This document shows positions 45,491 through 57,150 of a DNA stretch of 64,000 nt, in pieces (positions within the stretch are counted from its first letter, which is position 1; the number at the start of each line of letters is the position of its first letter). The position numbers and the translations under genes were made by a program. The stretch is from Ceratodon purpureus (lineage: Eukaryota; Streptophyta; Bryopsida; Pseudoditrichales; Ditrichaceae). The notes under the pieces are model-generated. The model was given only the letters and a program-made list of their open reading frames with translations. It searched no databases and was not told where the DNA came from. The stretch covers positions 73,584,303-73,648,302 of the forward strand of contig CM026426.1 in NCBI GenBank assembly GCA_014871385.1, given 5' to 3'.

Positions 45491-46568
45491 ACCGACCGTC
45501 AACTCACTTCCAAAATCAGAATACTCAGCCTCAAAACTTCTAAAGCAACTGGAATTGGCTTATAATACTATCCATGCTTGTCCCGGTCCAAAGACATGCA
45601 TGTCATTTTGGGGCCCTGAAGATTCATTATTAGAGAGCTTCAAAGTCTGCGGAGCAGATAGGTATAGGAGTATGGGGAAGACCAAGGTGCCGGCAAAGGT
45701 TCTGAGGCACTTCCCCCTTATACCAAGGCTTCAGCGGATGTTCAGTACTCCCGTCCAGGCACACTTCATGACTGCTCATTCCCACCTCATCAGTATAGAC
45801 GACGGTATGCGAGGGGCATATGACTTCCAGCAGTGGAAGTTCATTAATTGGCGTTGGTCGGAAGAATTTGGTAAAGAGGACCGAAATATCATACTTGGTC
45901 TTGCTACAGATGGAGTGAATCCCTTCTCCATCAAATGGTCGATTCAGAGCACCTGGCTTGTCCTTCTGATGAATTACAATTTGCCCCCTTGGATGGTCAC
46001 AAAGAAGCATTTTATAATGCTTAGTTTGATTATTCCTGGTAAGAAGAGTGTCACAGGAGACAACTTTGACGTCTATATGCAACCATTAGTGGAAGAGCTT
46101 CAGATATTGTGGTCTCGGGGTATTCAGTTTGATGATGCAGCTAGGTATGGTGGATCTCCCTCTTTCAACTAGAAAGCCATACTGATGTGGACTTGCCACG
46201 ACTTTCCTGCTTATGGCCTGGTAGCCGGTTGCGTCTCAAAGGGCTACAAAGGTTGCCCCATCTGTGCTAAGAACACGGTTTCTTGAAGATCATCTGCTCT
46301 CAAGAAGTCGGTATACGACAATCAGCATCGGCGTTGGCTGCCCCAGGGGGATCCGTGGAGGACGAATCGGTAGAACTTAAATGGCAAGGAGGAGCTTTGG
46401 GGTCCACCAGAACCCATTACAGTGGAGGAAACCTTAAGATGGGGTCGCCTGCGAGAGGCGTTTATTCTTTGTGGAGGAAATCCTAAATTGGAAGACCCGG
46501 CGAGAGAGTATGGTGTCAAACGAGTTTCCTCCCTATTCTCCCTTCCCTACTACTCTTCCCTACTACTA
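45491..46568 (+). pseudogene. TNP2 copy 2, exon 2 right part: Transposase_21 core
   Basis: The frame continues the transposase after the retrotransposon. Landmarks are YNTIHACPGPKTCMSFWGPE, KVPAKVLRHFPLIPRLQRMF, FINWRWSEEFGKEDRNI, NYNLPPWMVTKKHFIM and then ILMWTCHDFPAYGLVAGC and GCPICAKNTVS. Stops at 46170, 46273 and 46369 are in frame, and the reading continues to EYGVKRVSSLFSLPYY. The exon end is uncertain because a short duplication (ttccctactact repeated near 46543-46567) lies at the donor. Compare the LPYWK end in copy 1. Confidence 0.78.
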
Positions 46569-47496
46569 GTTGAGCCCTTTTATCCTTTTTGCTGAGCCTA
46601 ATCTGTCAATGCAGTTCATATGTATACGATTGTTCTTGTGATTTGAAATCAGTTTTTTTTTTTTTTAAGTTATTTTTTCCATTATTATTTCTTTGTTTTG
46701 GCTTTATTGGGAAGAAGAGGAAGTTTTCTGATTCATGTAAAAGTGATTTTTTAAATATTAAAAACTAGTTTAAAATAATCATGTCAGGCTAGGTTTGATT
46801 TTTTAGATTATAATGATGGATTACACATTTAAGTTTGTATACGATTCAGCTTTTGGGTCTTGTCTGTAGTGATTTAGTTACTGAGTATGGAAGTGAGAGC
46901 TTTTAATAATAAGCGGTGTTTCCATTCAAAGAAGTGGTTCTTGAGGGCCGTTTAGTAATTTATATTTGAGGCAGATCTCTGAAGCTTTGTGGCAGTCTAA
47001 AGCGCAAATTTTCAGAGAAATGGCTGCTTCAGAAATATTACATGATACTAAAATTCGTATACATCTTAAATGAATATTGATCAAAGGAAGTCATGGAAGC
47101 AGCCCAGAATATATTCAACATGCAGTTAATAACGTGGTACGAATTCGGCAAAAGATTCCAACAATAACATGGAATTCCCAAGGTGAAAGCTCGAACAAAT
47201 TAGCAAAATTTGACTACGGTGGAGCAAAATACAGGCAGCTTTAAAATTGTTTTCCAATTTAGTGATTGAATTCGTGTAGGTAAAGGTACTGCCATGCACC
47301 ATTCCGAGTGATATTTGGTTTGATTTGCGATTGAGTTGCCAGTCTCTCTCGGGGATGGTACATGGCACATGGGCAAAAAAAACAGTTGGATGCTGAATCA
47401 AAGTTCAGAAAAGGCTACTTTCCTGGCTGGATTGGCTATGGCTTATACAAATTTTCATGCATATTGTGCTGATGAAGAGTGGATTGTTTAATTCAG
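46569..47496 (+). other. Intron of TNP2 copy 2
   Basis: A/T-rich, no gene. It occupies the same protein position as the 1.75-kb intron of copy 1, and the acceptor (ttcag/gaatta) matches. The donor is tentative. Confidence 0.55.
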
Positions 47497-48400
47497 GAAT
47501 TACCGATACGCAACACACTCGATGTGATGCATATCGAGAGGAATTTATCAGACAACATCTTGAGACATCTATTTGGAGAGAAGGATACAACATCTCTCCG
47601 CCGTGACATGGAAGAAGCTGAGAGAATGCATCACCTACACATGGTCCAAACTGAAAGTAGTGATTACATCAAACCGCGCGCGCCCTATGTTTTCAGTAAC
47701 TCTGAGAGGGAGAACTTCATTTCTCTAGTCTCTTCTACAAAAGTCCCCTCCGGTTACAGCTCTACACTCATTAAGCACGAAGGTGAGCTGCGTCTATCTG
47801 GATTGAAGAGTCACGATCATCATATTCTACTGCAGCAGATCCTACCTGCTACTGTGCGGCATTCTCTTACAAAGGGCGTTCGGGAGACCATAATCCGGTT
47901 GGGCAAGTTCTTCAAAAGAATTTGTGCCAAAGTCATTTACAGGTCCGATCTTCCTTCACTATATACAAATGCTGCTGAGACTCCGTGCATGTTGGAGATG
48001 TTTTTTCCAATCGTTTTTTTTGATGTGATGCCTCACCTTGTAGTACATTTAGTGAGGGAGGTCGAGATTTGCAGACCTGTCCATTCTAGATGGTGTTACT
48101 TTGTCGAAAGGTACTTGGGAAAACTCACAAAGTATGTCCGAGATAAGTCCAAGCTCAAGGCAGGCATGGCCTCGGGCTACATGGTGGATGAAAGCCTCGG
48201 CTTCGTTATAGAGTATTTTGCACTATTCAAGCACACAAGGCGACGAGTTTGGGACCCGGAGGAGGAACTGAGAGATGCTGGAGAACTTCTCCTCCGAAAT
48301 CCAAAACAACAGCGTTTTTCTGCGGATGACCTGAGGAGTGTCCACGACTACGTAATTAGAGCTATTGACATACGTTGTCTTCATATCCTTGCATTTTTCA
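47497..48400 (+). CDS. TNP2 copy 2, exon 3: DUF4218 domain
   Basis: An uninterrupted DUF4218 frame reads ELPIRNTLDVMHIERN, KPRAPYVFSNSERENF, SHDHHILLQQILPATVRH, LGKFFKRICAKVI, FFDVMPHLVVHLVREV, RPVHSRWCYFVERYLGKL and DESLGFVIEYFALF, ending VHDYVIRAIDIR. After that the frame turns hydrophobic (CLHILAFFIVIYYIHVSW), which is probably intron read-through, so the exon end is approximate. The open frame also extends upstream to 47479, but the acceptor at 47496 is conserved with copy 1. Confidence 0.8.
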
Positions 48401-48469
48401 TTGTAATCTACTATATACATGTATCCTGGTTTTCACGCTCTACTTCATGGATTCCTTTGTAGCACTTTT

Positions 48470-50100
48470 AAGCTTCGACAATTAGTTTTTTTCATACATA
48501 CTGCGTTTCATAGAAACTCACTTGGATTGCCCAATTGTTTTTACATTAGCTAGTACAGAACCCTATGCATGTCCTGTCGCGCTACATTAAATCTAAGAGC
48601 ATTAAACTTTTGGGAACAGTCTGGTACCATCAATGAACCAACCGTTGTCATTGTTGACTGAACTGTATGAACTGGGGTCCGATATCGTGGTGGTGGACTG
48701 AAAATTAGAATTAGCTGTTCCATAGAGTCGTCAATAATCCTCAACTATTACTATACTTGCTCCAAAGTAGACACTTCTCTGTGTCGAAGTTAAGTCGTCA
48801 TACGCTTTATGAATTGAGGACTACTTTTGCATCAGTCGACCCTAGTTTACCTGATGTATCATTCCATACCTTTCGAAGGGTGAATGATATAGTCAATCTT
48901 ACATCACGGACAGAACGGTAGAACGTCAAAATTTCAATTTAATTTTGAAGTAACCTTGTTTGAACCAAGTTATAGTGTTCTCAGATGGTTGGTAAAGCAA
49001 TGCGGTAGTGGAATAGATACACTTCCTTATCATCACTGATTTTCCGCAATGTTGTTGAGATTGCGCAAACCAATATCATATGACAGCGAAGGTACCTTTT
49101 TACGGATGTAGGTGGTGTTTTTCAATTTGACTTGTGGATTGGTATCGTAAATAATGGACTGAAATTCAGGCTATTACATACCGTGAAGGAGTCATTGAGC
49201 ATCCCCATTGTTTATTTCGCCTATAAATCGCGATCCAATTACAGGATATGTCCGGTGTCCGTCCGACAATAGAAAATGGGGATGGGTGTTATGATATGTT
49301 TCATAATCGCGCTCCACTATTTACGAACATGCCAAACTCTATATGTCTATCATTCACCATGTTCACTCGTTCAAGTTCGTCGTAGTACATCACAAGATTC
49401 ACGGTTTAGAGTGAGATGTAAGATAGTATGTAAATTCCGTCTTGTCATTGAATTTTCGTTTGCAGCTTGAGCTTGAACGCCTGCCTTAATTTGTATTTGA
49501 ACATCGTTTGGTATTCGGATGAATTGTTTCTTTATTAAAATCTTAGAAGGAGCAATCCGCTTTCTGAATTGCTATTAGCATCATCTGCCTTTGTTAAGTG
49601 AATTCTAAGTTCACATAACAATCTCGATGTGGATATGCATTCACCCATTCGAATGTTGCTACAATCCTTTCATTTCTCTGACTCGATCACAAGCATATTT
49701 TTTCACAATGTTATAGTCGAATCTGTACGAGTATATTTCGTACAGTGGAGGTGCCATCAGACGTGGAAAGAACCCAGCTTCTATACGATCCACATTCTGT
49801 TGGATCTGGTGCATTATTGCGCTCATGTTCACATCTGTTGTACGATCTAACCTCCTGTAGTGTCGGGTTCATCTTCAAATTAAAAAAATCGTACCGTTGT
49901 TTGCCTAATCTATCCGTTGTAGCTATTATCTACACATCAATGGCGGAAAAACACCTCAAAGCTGTCAGTAATACCTGAATTCTCTGAGAACCCTTATTTG
50001 ATACATTAGTATGAGTTGCACAGAGGTGTGTGAATTAGCCCTGATTCATGGGTGAGATATGCTAAGGTTGCTCTCAAGCCTCTGAGTACCATTGTGTACA
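48470..50100. other. No gene identified downstream of TNP2 copy 2
   Basis: Only short frames, such as 49276-49470 and 49745-49978 on the plus strand. A DUF4216 exon would be expected here but was not found by its usual motifs. Near 50095 three GTAC tetramers fall within about 30 bases, the first of a series seen to 57.7 kb. Confidence 0.3.
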
Positions 50101-50187
50101 TCGTGTACACTTAGTACAAAATGTCCAAGGAACAGTATTCCGTGTATTCTGGCCGCATCGCGGGGCGCTTTTCTATCGTGCAGAGTC

Positions 50188-50596
50188 CTATTTGTCGCTT
50201 CTACTGAGGTTGATGGTGTCCATGAGTATGTCGCGGACCAAGGTCAATGTACCGTCGGCCGTCGGCCATCCAGGCGCGGAAGTTATCCTCGCCGAGGGAC
50301 ATCGCTGTCGAGGCGTACACCTCCAAGTTAGTGAGACCTTGGAAGTTGGGATTGAGGCGGGCTTGACGAACCACCTCGAGGAGATCAGCCTGAGTGTAGG
50401 GTGCGGGGTTAGTGCGATGGAGGATGCGAGCTTCAAAGCGAGCAGTGAGGGCTTGCATACAAGGGGAGACTGAAGGGGAGAGGGCAGCCTGCAGCCTGCT
50501 CTGGTTTATTCCCGCGCCTCGGCGATGGTGTCCACGCTGACCCATCAATGCTGTTGGGGGAATTTTAATTGATGTTGTTGCATATTGTTTGTGCAT
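50188..50596 (-). other. Unidentified minus-strand ORF
   Basis: The frame of about 131 residues contains TQADLLEVVRQARLNPNFQG and NLEVYASTAMSLGEDNFRAW, with even, protein-like composition. It lies just upstream of, and divergent from, the DDE-like transposase that begins at 50644. No family recognised. It could be an accessory protein of that element or a gene fragment. Confidence 0.3.
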
Positions 50597-50643
50597 GTAG
50601 GGTTTCTGAATTTGTTAGGCTTAGATTGTTCTTCTCTTAGGCA

Positions 50644-51420
50644 ATGGGGAATGCAAGAGGTGCACAGCAACGTGTAGGAGTGAAGAGGAAGGGGCCCTCT
50701 GCAAGGGCTGAGGAATATGATGCGATGAGGGAAGGTCTAAGAGAGGGGGAGGCAGAGAGACAACATAAAGGTAGAGAGTTGCAGAGGGAGAGAGAAAGGG
50801 AGGCTAGGTTGCTTGCCACTGCCGAGGAGGAACCTGGGAGGGCAATGAGCTGTCTTCTCGAGAACTACTGCGTGTGGTGTCTGAGACCGTGAATTTTTTT
50901 CATGAGTTAAATGCAAGGTTGTCCCGATGCCCAGTCTCGTTTGAAGATCATGGAGCTTTTTCTGCGGGACGAATGTGTTTCTCCGTTTCTTCCTAAGTAC
51001 TATCCTTCTGTGGAGGATGTGAAGGTTCAGTTTGAATTTCTAAAGAATTACCAACATGAGTTGAATATTGTGAAGGGGTCTCATTCGGCAGATATGCTCG
51101 CAAGGAAGGCTGTTCTTCTTGATGCGGCCGTATCTTCAACAATGACAAACGCAAAGGCTTTGACCAGGGTTTTGAAGGTTCATCCTAGGAATTTGAGGGT
51201 TGCTATAAGCCGCTGACGTACGGTGCGTCTCGCTGGGACACCTTTTGCTCTTGCAAAACGTAAGAAGAGACCCGGTGTGCCTAACGCGGTGAAGGAGCTT
51301 GTATTGAAATGGTGGACAGAGGAGACTCGCGTGAGCCCCAACAGAAAAGACTTTGTTCAAAAGTGGATAAGTGGCAATGTAAGAGAACAACATTGCACCC
51401 ACTATCAGCTTGAAACTCAG
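50644..51420 (+). pseudogene. DDE-like transposase, N-terminal exon(s)
   Basis: The frame begins MGNARGAQQRVGVKRKGPSA with a charged helical stretch (LREGEAERQHKGRELQRERE). Near 50850-50990 the frame shifts (ELLRVVSETVNFFHELNARL in one frame, DECVSPFLPKYYPSVEDVKV in the next). It continues through DMLARKAVLLDAAVSSTM, a TGA at 51214-51216, and then PGVPNAVKELVLKWWTEETR and SPNRKDFVQKWISG. The donor is cag/gtataa at 51421. The V..W...TR.SP..+DFV pattern recurs in uncharacterised transposon-like proteins of several eukaryotes (from memory, not verified). Confidence 0.5.
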
Positions 51421-51665
51421 GTATAAATTCTTTCCTATTGTGCTTGAATATAGGATCGTTGTAGTGTATAAGTCACATGCATACATTGTGCTGCCAAATT
51501 TCAAACCGGATGACCGGATGTAGTTAGACCGTATTGTTTGTACTACTGGATACTCCTTGGTACTCTTTGGTACATCTAAGTACTGTGTTTGTATAAGTGC
51601 GTACACAAAATCCAAAGAATCTAGTTGCTTCTATCTCTTCTCATAAGCTCTGTTCATGCTTGCAG

Positions 51666-52441
51666 AGCTCTTTTTATAAGAGAATTTGTTGAGGCGCATC
51701 CAGACACTCCCATCAAGTTGGTTGCCTTTGAGAGGCTGAAGCCATATATTGTTAGAGCTTGCAGCAAGAGGAACGTCTATTGCTGTAGATACCATGTAGA
51801 GATTGACATGCTCAGAGAAGGGTTCAATAGGATTCGGGATGGGAGGAGGGGAATCCACATCCTGGACAACTGCCAATGCGAGTGTGATGTATGCCTCTTC
51901 CGACCGGAAGAATCTAATTGCAGCGCCCAACTTAAGACTTACGCCAGGACAACATCGCTTTGGCGGGAGTTTGTGTGCCCAAAGCCAGAGAATGCAGAGT
52001 GGCACGCACTCTTGTGCGTCATGGGTACGTGCGCAGAGTGTGGTATTTCAAAGCTGCTGATTTGCCCTTTGGAGTCTTCAACATCAACCACTGTAGCCTA
52101 GAAGTGTTTCGAAAATGAAATCATTGGCCTGACAAGGGATGGGAGGCCGTGGAAGTGGATCATAGAGGTTTACAAGGAGACCTTTCCTGAAATTCTTCTT
52201 AGTTACTTTAAGTCTAAACTGCCCTAATTTGTGAGGAATAACTTCATTGCAAGGTGGCAGGACGACCATTGCAGGCGATCGATGCAGTGTATGGGCAAAG
52301 ACGTAATTCTATCACATATTGATTTTGCGGAGAACTATACCTTTGAGATTCAGAACCGGATCCAGAGCATGTACTGGTGCTCAACGCAGATCAATATCCT
52401 TGTGCACATTACTTACCAGATTAAACCAGATGGAGAACTTG
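51666..52441 (+). pseudogene. DDE-like transposase, middle exon
   Basis: After an acceptor at 51665 the frame reads ALFIREFVEAHPDTPIKLVA, FERLKPYIVRACSKRNVYCC, then a Cys-rich module (CQCECDVC, and CVMGTCAECG followed by LLICPLE) and DGRPWKWIIEVYKETFPEIL. Two in-frame stops interrupt it, at 52099 (TAG) and about 52225 (TAA). It ends with VILSHIDFAENYTFEIQNRI QSMYW, where DFAENY probably supplies the first catalytic Asp. A donor (ctt/gtaagg) lies near 52440. Confidence 0.55.
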
Positions 52442-52838
52442 TAAGGACTCCTATCTCTACATAACAGACGATGAAAAACACGATTCCCTCTTTGTCCAGC
52501 ACTGCATGATGCAGCATTAGCGATGGCTAGAGTCTCAAGGTGTGTTGGGTAATTTTAATTCTATTATCAATTTGATCTGTTTAGTCAATGCATAGCTTAT
52601 TTAAACTACGTACATATCATGTTTGAACAACGTGCTGCTTATCTTATTTAATAGTACCATTACAGCTCCATTACACATTGTATACTGGGAGTAGATAGTT
52701 CAGTGTCTGTATTATTAGTACCCTTTTGTACAAAATCGGAAACCTTCTGTACACACGGTACTTTAAGGTAAACTTTGAACCATCATTAAGTACGCCAATT
52801 TCATATATTGCAGGCTTATAAAGATTATTGATTATGCA
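52442..52838 (+). other. Intron of the DDE-like gene
   Basis: A/T-rich, no frame. GTAC occurs at least five times between about 52676 and 52795. The acceptor cttctag near 52838 precedes the next coding block. Confidence 0.4.
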
Positions 52839-53812
52839 CCTCCTTCTAGGTATTTCACCAAAGCACCATGTAGTGTGGTCCGACGCTTGTGCGAGCCTAT
52901 TCAAGGGTGCCCGAGCATTGTATTTTGTGGCTAGATACCCTGGACTCACGAACGGTTGCACTATGAACTGGAACTTTTTTGTAATGGGACATGGGAAAGG
53001 GGAGTGGAACGGTGCAGGCGCTGTGGTGAAGCGTGCTCTTTGGCAGTCCCAGCTATAGAACAACTGGAGAAGGATGCAGAATGCACATGATGCAGTGTGC
53101 TTCCTGAACAATAGAATGGCCGGTCAAGTGGATACCGACTTCGAAAAGACAGGCATCAAGGAGGTCAACCGGTATTTCTAGGAAATTCCCAAGGATTGTA
53201 TGAGGCAATGTAGCTATGAATGTAAGACTCTGAAAGGTTCCCAGGCATTACATTCAGTGTACTCATTTGATGTTGCTGACCCAACCCAACTTTTTGTTCG
53301 GAGATTGTCATGCTTTTGTGCATTCTGTCTGGACGGGGACTCTACAAATTTGCGTGAATACATTCCATGTTGAAGACTGGGAACTTGTGAAACTAAAACC
53401 TTCCGATCTTCAAGGAGTGCGAGAGCAAATGATGGACCACGATGTATCAGCTGACGAGGACTGGGAGGAGGCTGTAGAAGGCAAAGGATTTGGCGACTTG
53501 ATTCGGCCGGGTGGTAACTTCGTTGTCCTAGTGATGGAGGGCAACAATGAAGGAGTAGAATTTTATGTTCTTCGGTGCAGTAGGGCAAAATATGAGGTGG
53601 ATGTTGGGTTCAAATGCCCATGGGGCCAGGAGTTTGAAGTTGGTGACCTCGTCATACGTGGCATTTACTATCAGAAGTGGAACAATGGCTACGTATTCCT
53701 CAGCAACTCCCAACCAGCACAAATTGACGCAAAGCTTGTGGTGCATGGCAAATTTGCTATGGTTCCAAAGCCAGGTAGACGCAAAGTGGGGGGTCACCTA
53801 CAACATGATTGA
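52839..53812 (+). pseudogene. DDE-like transposase, C-terminal exon
   Basis: It reads KHHVVWSDACASLFKGARAL (second probable catalytic Asp in WSD), MNWNFFVMGHGKGEWNGAGA then VVKRALW (the HGKG..xG.GA..KR block with a candidate third acidic residue). Stops at 53056 and about 53180 (both TAG) and a frame change near 53365 break it. The end has GVEFYVLRCSRAKYEVDVGF, EFEVGDLVIRGIYYQKWNNG and a basic tail. The set HIDFAENY / WSD...FKG / HGKG is coherent with a DDE nuclease. The family name is not known to me. Confidence 0.55.
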
Positions 53813-53870
53813 GGACAGTCTTGCCACCATTCGAGCTAGATTAGAGAGGTTTAGGCAACACGAAGAGTAG

Positions 53871-55710
53871 GGACTACTTGTAAACCAAAGTACATGGTAT
53901 CCTAATGGTTTTATTCCCAGTTTTGTCATGCCTGTGTACACTTCCATTGAAGTAATGGAGGAAAATTTGATAATAAACATAAAGCAGTCAGAGCCTATGC
54001 ACATCTTCTTATGCAATTGGTACGTGTCAATAATTACACTCATTGAGTCCACAACGCAGCTCTAAAGAAAGCAAACACTCGTCGGTTCATTGAAGAAAGG
54101 GTCTTCTCAAGCAAGGTTCATCGGTCACATCAATAAAGTACAAACTAATACTACTTTGTAAAGCATAGAACTATAAGTACTGAAATTGTCTTCAAATGAG
54201 CTTGCCCATACATTATGGTCTCAAACGGTACTTTGGGAATCATCTCAGAAGGCGTAGCAACGGCATTCAAATTGATGACATAGGATTCCACATGGAGGGA
54301 TCATATTCACGCTCAACTTAGAATGTTCTCAGTGGACTGCCACATCTGGCAAATGCCTTGTAACTCGACCAATGACTGATATATTCATCGTTCAGTTTCT
54401 ATATGTGTCAAATACAGACCTCGTGGGCGACAATAATTTGTAACATCGCATATTTTTAGCCATATGTTCCCAATAGACAAAGTGATTCTCAATGGAGACA
54501 AATTGGGGTCTTGTAGAATGATGGATGGACAAAATATGTAGGATCAGGTGGAAATATTTAAGGTACGGTGGAAATCTTTAGGGTATGTGGAGATTTCTTA
54601 GCGTTTCTAGGGTTTATGGTTCTGATTTTTGGGTCTCAACATCCAAGTTATAAGATCTATAACTAAGATGAATTTAAAAATGACTAGAACATTATTATCA
54701 AGTTGTATATTACCCTTCTGTTGTCTTCTTAACATGTTGTAATGGTATAATTCATTCAAGGAATCATAGGATTGTATACTTGTTTTATTGGAAAGTGGAA
54801 GTAATATTTTTAATACCCATGTTCTTAATAAGGTCTTGTGTTCTCCCATTGCACGATTAATGTAATTAATTATTTATACTAATTAATTTGTTGTTTAGGC
54901 ATATGCATATTTTCAACAAAAACGGCTACCGCAAATAGTTTATACTTATGTTTTATACATATTATAAATAAATATGCATTACTATATTTTTATATCAAGC
55001 AGTACGAACTACATCTCCGATATTTAAGTGTTCAACATATAATTCAAAAATGCACATTATCCTAAACAAGCATCCAAAATAAATTAATTGAAGAACAATT
55101 ACTTCAATACTATATTCTCTTAATTATATTACCTATGTTTATAAGTTATACATTATCAATTATATCTAATTAAAATTTTGATCTTTCTTAATACTTGTAT
55201 TTAAAAGATTTGAAACATGAAAAATAATAATATTTGGACTAATACATTTACAATGTATCATATATAATCAGATAAAATACGTGCTTAACTATTATTCTTT
55301 ATGCACAGACATCCATGCCGTCTATTTGTCCAACCTTGTAATACACTCTGTCATCGTCACCATCTAGCCCCTCCTTACATTTCAGAGCTAATATCTATGA
55401 ATTCAGTATATTGTGACGGGTTTGGGCGGGTGGCGGGTGTGGGCGAGGGATGATGAGAGTGGTGCGGGTACGCAGTGAGATCGCAGCCTGGGGAGTTGCC
55501 GTGTTGTGAGGTCGAAGCCTGGAGAGTCCGCTCGTCTGGTCGTGCATGTTCATGCAGTTCCTTTGTTGGATGGTGAGAGATTGTGTCTGAGTGGTGTGGA
55601 TGTTGAGAGGTGAGAGTTGCGGCCGGTTTTCTTCGCTTTTCCTTTGCATGTTGCCTCATGTTTCTCGTTGTCTCCCGTTCTTTACTTGAAGTCTATCTCG
55701 TAGTGCCTGT
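53871..55710. other. A/T-rich region, no gene
   Basis: GTAC words continue to about 54235. From about 54880 to 55310 the sequence is extremely A/T-rich. A GC-richer block at 55400-55660 contains only overlapping frames of His/Pro/Ser-rich composition on the minus strand, which look like chance. Confidence 0.35.
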
Positions 55711-56003
55711 TTGGAATTCTTTGTGGCCATGACCAAGCGGAAATTCCCTAACTCTAAATATGTTCACAAGCTCATTACCTCGTACTTTCCGTTGTATAGT
55801 CGACATACTTCTCATGTCGATGTAGTCATCGAGTTTAATTCCTTCCTTACCACAACAGACGGCTATGTCTCAGAAACTCCGGAGTCAAAGCAGAGAAACA
55901 TTCGGTTCTATCTAGGACTTTGCAACACTGTAGAGAGCTCTCCAAGTCCGGTTGTTAGAAGCAGTGCGACATTGTTTGGGCGAGCCGGTGTGGAAAAGGT
56001 AAA
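55711..56003 (+). other. Possible exon of unknown gene
   Basis: The frame reads TKRKFPNSKYVHKLITSYFP, VDVVIEFNSFLTTTDGYVSE and RFYLGLCNTVESSPSPVV up to GRAGVEK, followed by a good donor (aaag/gtaaaa) at about 56000. A second possible exon near 56220-56345 (FANAMFLSSFSKWVLYKDNM) follows. No family recognised. Confidence 0.3.
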
Positions 56004-56169
56004 ATCCCTCCATCACTATCCTACCACCAGTTGTGAGTTGGCTAATTGTCATAGGACATAAAGGTTGGTATTCGCAGTTGTTTTCTAGTTTACTTTCAGA
56101 TTTTCTTCCAAAACTTCTCGCAATATCTCGCAGGAATAGAAGAAGCCTTCAACTTCTCAACTATATACT

Positions 56170-57125
56170 GTTTTGTACATAATGTACACTGGTGTCTACG
56201 TTTGGTTACTGACGGGTAGTTCGCGAATGCGATGTTTCTATCCAGTTTTTCCAAGTGGGTTCTTTACAAGGACAATATGAAAGCATACTGGAAGCGCTGA
56301 GAGTTTGCTCTCCTCTGTTTTGTGGAAGAGGCACACTTAAGGAACTGAGGTCAGCTACACATGCCACTGTAAGAGCTTCTTCTATCCCTTGTATTAGTTG
56401 TATTGGAATTTATTAAACTTCAATTTTGCATAGTCTGAGAGTGTACTTCGTAGTACAGATTGCAATGGACAACTTTGGATTGTAAGTGTTTGCTACTTCC
56501 TAGTATATTGTTGGTACAAGATTCCCTTGCAATAGTAGTTTATTGGAGTAAGGATACTATTCGAATCGATGTTTGTACTTGGATTTGTACAAGTGTATTC
56601 AACATTCTTGGTGGTGCTTACTCTGTGTACAGTGGTAGGAGTAGAGTTCATACTTCGATCTTTCAAGAAGTACTACCTGTACAACCATTTTGTAAGTTGC
56701 TAGATCCCCTTCTACAACTTTAATTTTTGTAGTTGCTATTACAGAGTAGTTGTACTTATTGAACTCTTTGTACCATATGTACTAAGAGAAATGGGTTTGT
56801 ATGCAATGAGTGGAAAAAGAGGTAAGAAAGAACATTGTTTGTAGTAACACTCTTTGGTATCTTCGATACAAACTGTATGAAGTGTGATAGGAGTTGAGCA
56901 ACTAGGGATGTTTGTACTACACTTACTGCTGTTTGTACTACATTGAGAGTGGATGTAGTACTAGGGTACATTTGTACTTGAGCTACGTAAATAGTACTGT
57001 ACTAGTGTATAAATAACTGAACAGAAATTTGTATTGACCTGGTCGTACACTTCTTCGTATAGGGATTATGTACTCAGTTGTACACAATGTACCTTCAATC
57101 GTAAAAATTGTACACTCAGTACTAA
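56170..57125. repeat. GTAC-rich cluster
   Basis: By eye about 26 GTAC tetramers occur in roughly 950 bases, against about four expected by chance. Many sit in the wider context TTGTAC or GTACT. GTAC is its own reverse complement, so the sites read the same on both strands. It is the core bound by plant SBP/SPL factors and copper-response regulators; alternatively it may be the binding word of the nearby transposase. No coding frame explains it. Confidence 0.6.
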
Positions 57126-57150
57126 TAACAACATAGATTACTAACTTACA

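Larger units (their letters stand above)
32940..48400 (+). pseudogene. CACTA TNP2-type transposase, second copy, split by gypsy element 2
   Basis: This plus-strand relative of the gene at 1582-7123 has exon 1 at 32940-33161 (Cys-rich N-terminal domain), exon 2 at 33351-33933 continuing at 45491-46568 after the retrotransposon, and exon 3 at 47497-about 48400 (DUF4218). At the insertion site the reading frame runs through the 5-bp target duplication (accga): LLRKNILP before, TVNSLPKSEYSASKLLKQLE after. Stops at 46170 (TAG), 46273 (TGA) and 46369 (TAG), and frame changes near 33420 and 33610, mark decay in addition to the insertion. No DUF4216 exon was found downstream before 50 kb, so the 3' end is missing or too diverged. 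Confidence 0.8.

Noticed and set aside
22210-53182. Reassigned stop codons in this genome
   Set aside because: All three stops occur inside frames, and the best-aligned ones replace Trp by one base. Different residues are replaced elsewhere, so ordinary pseudogene decay is enough.
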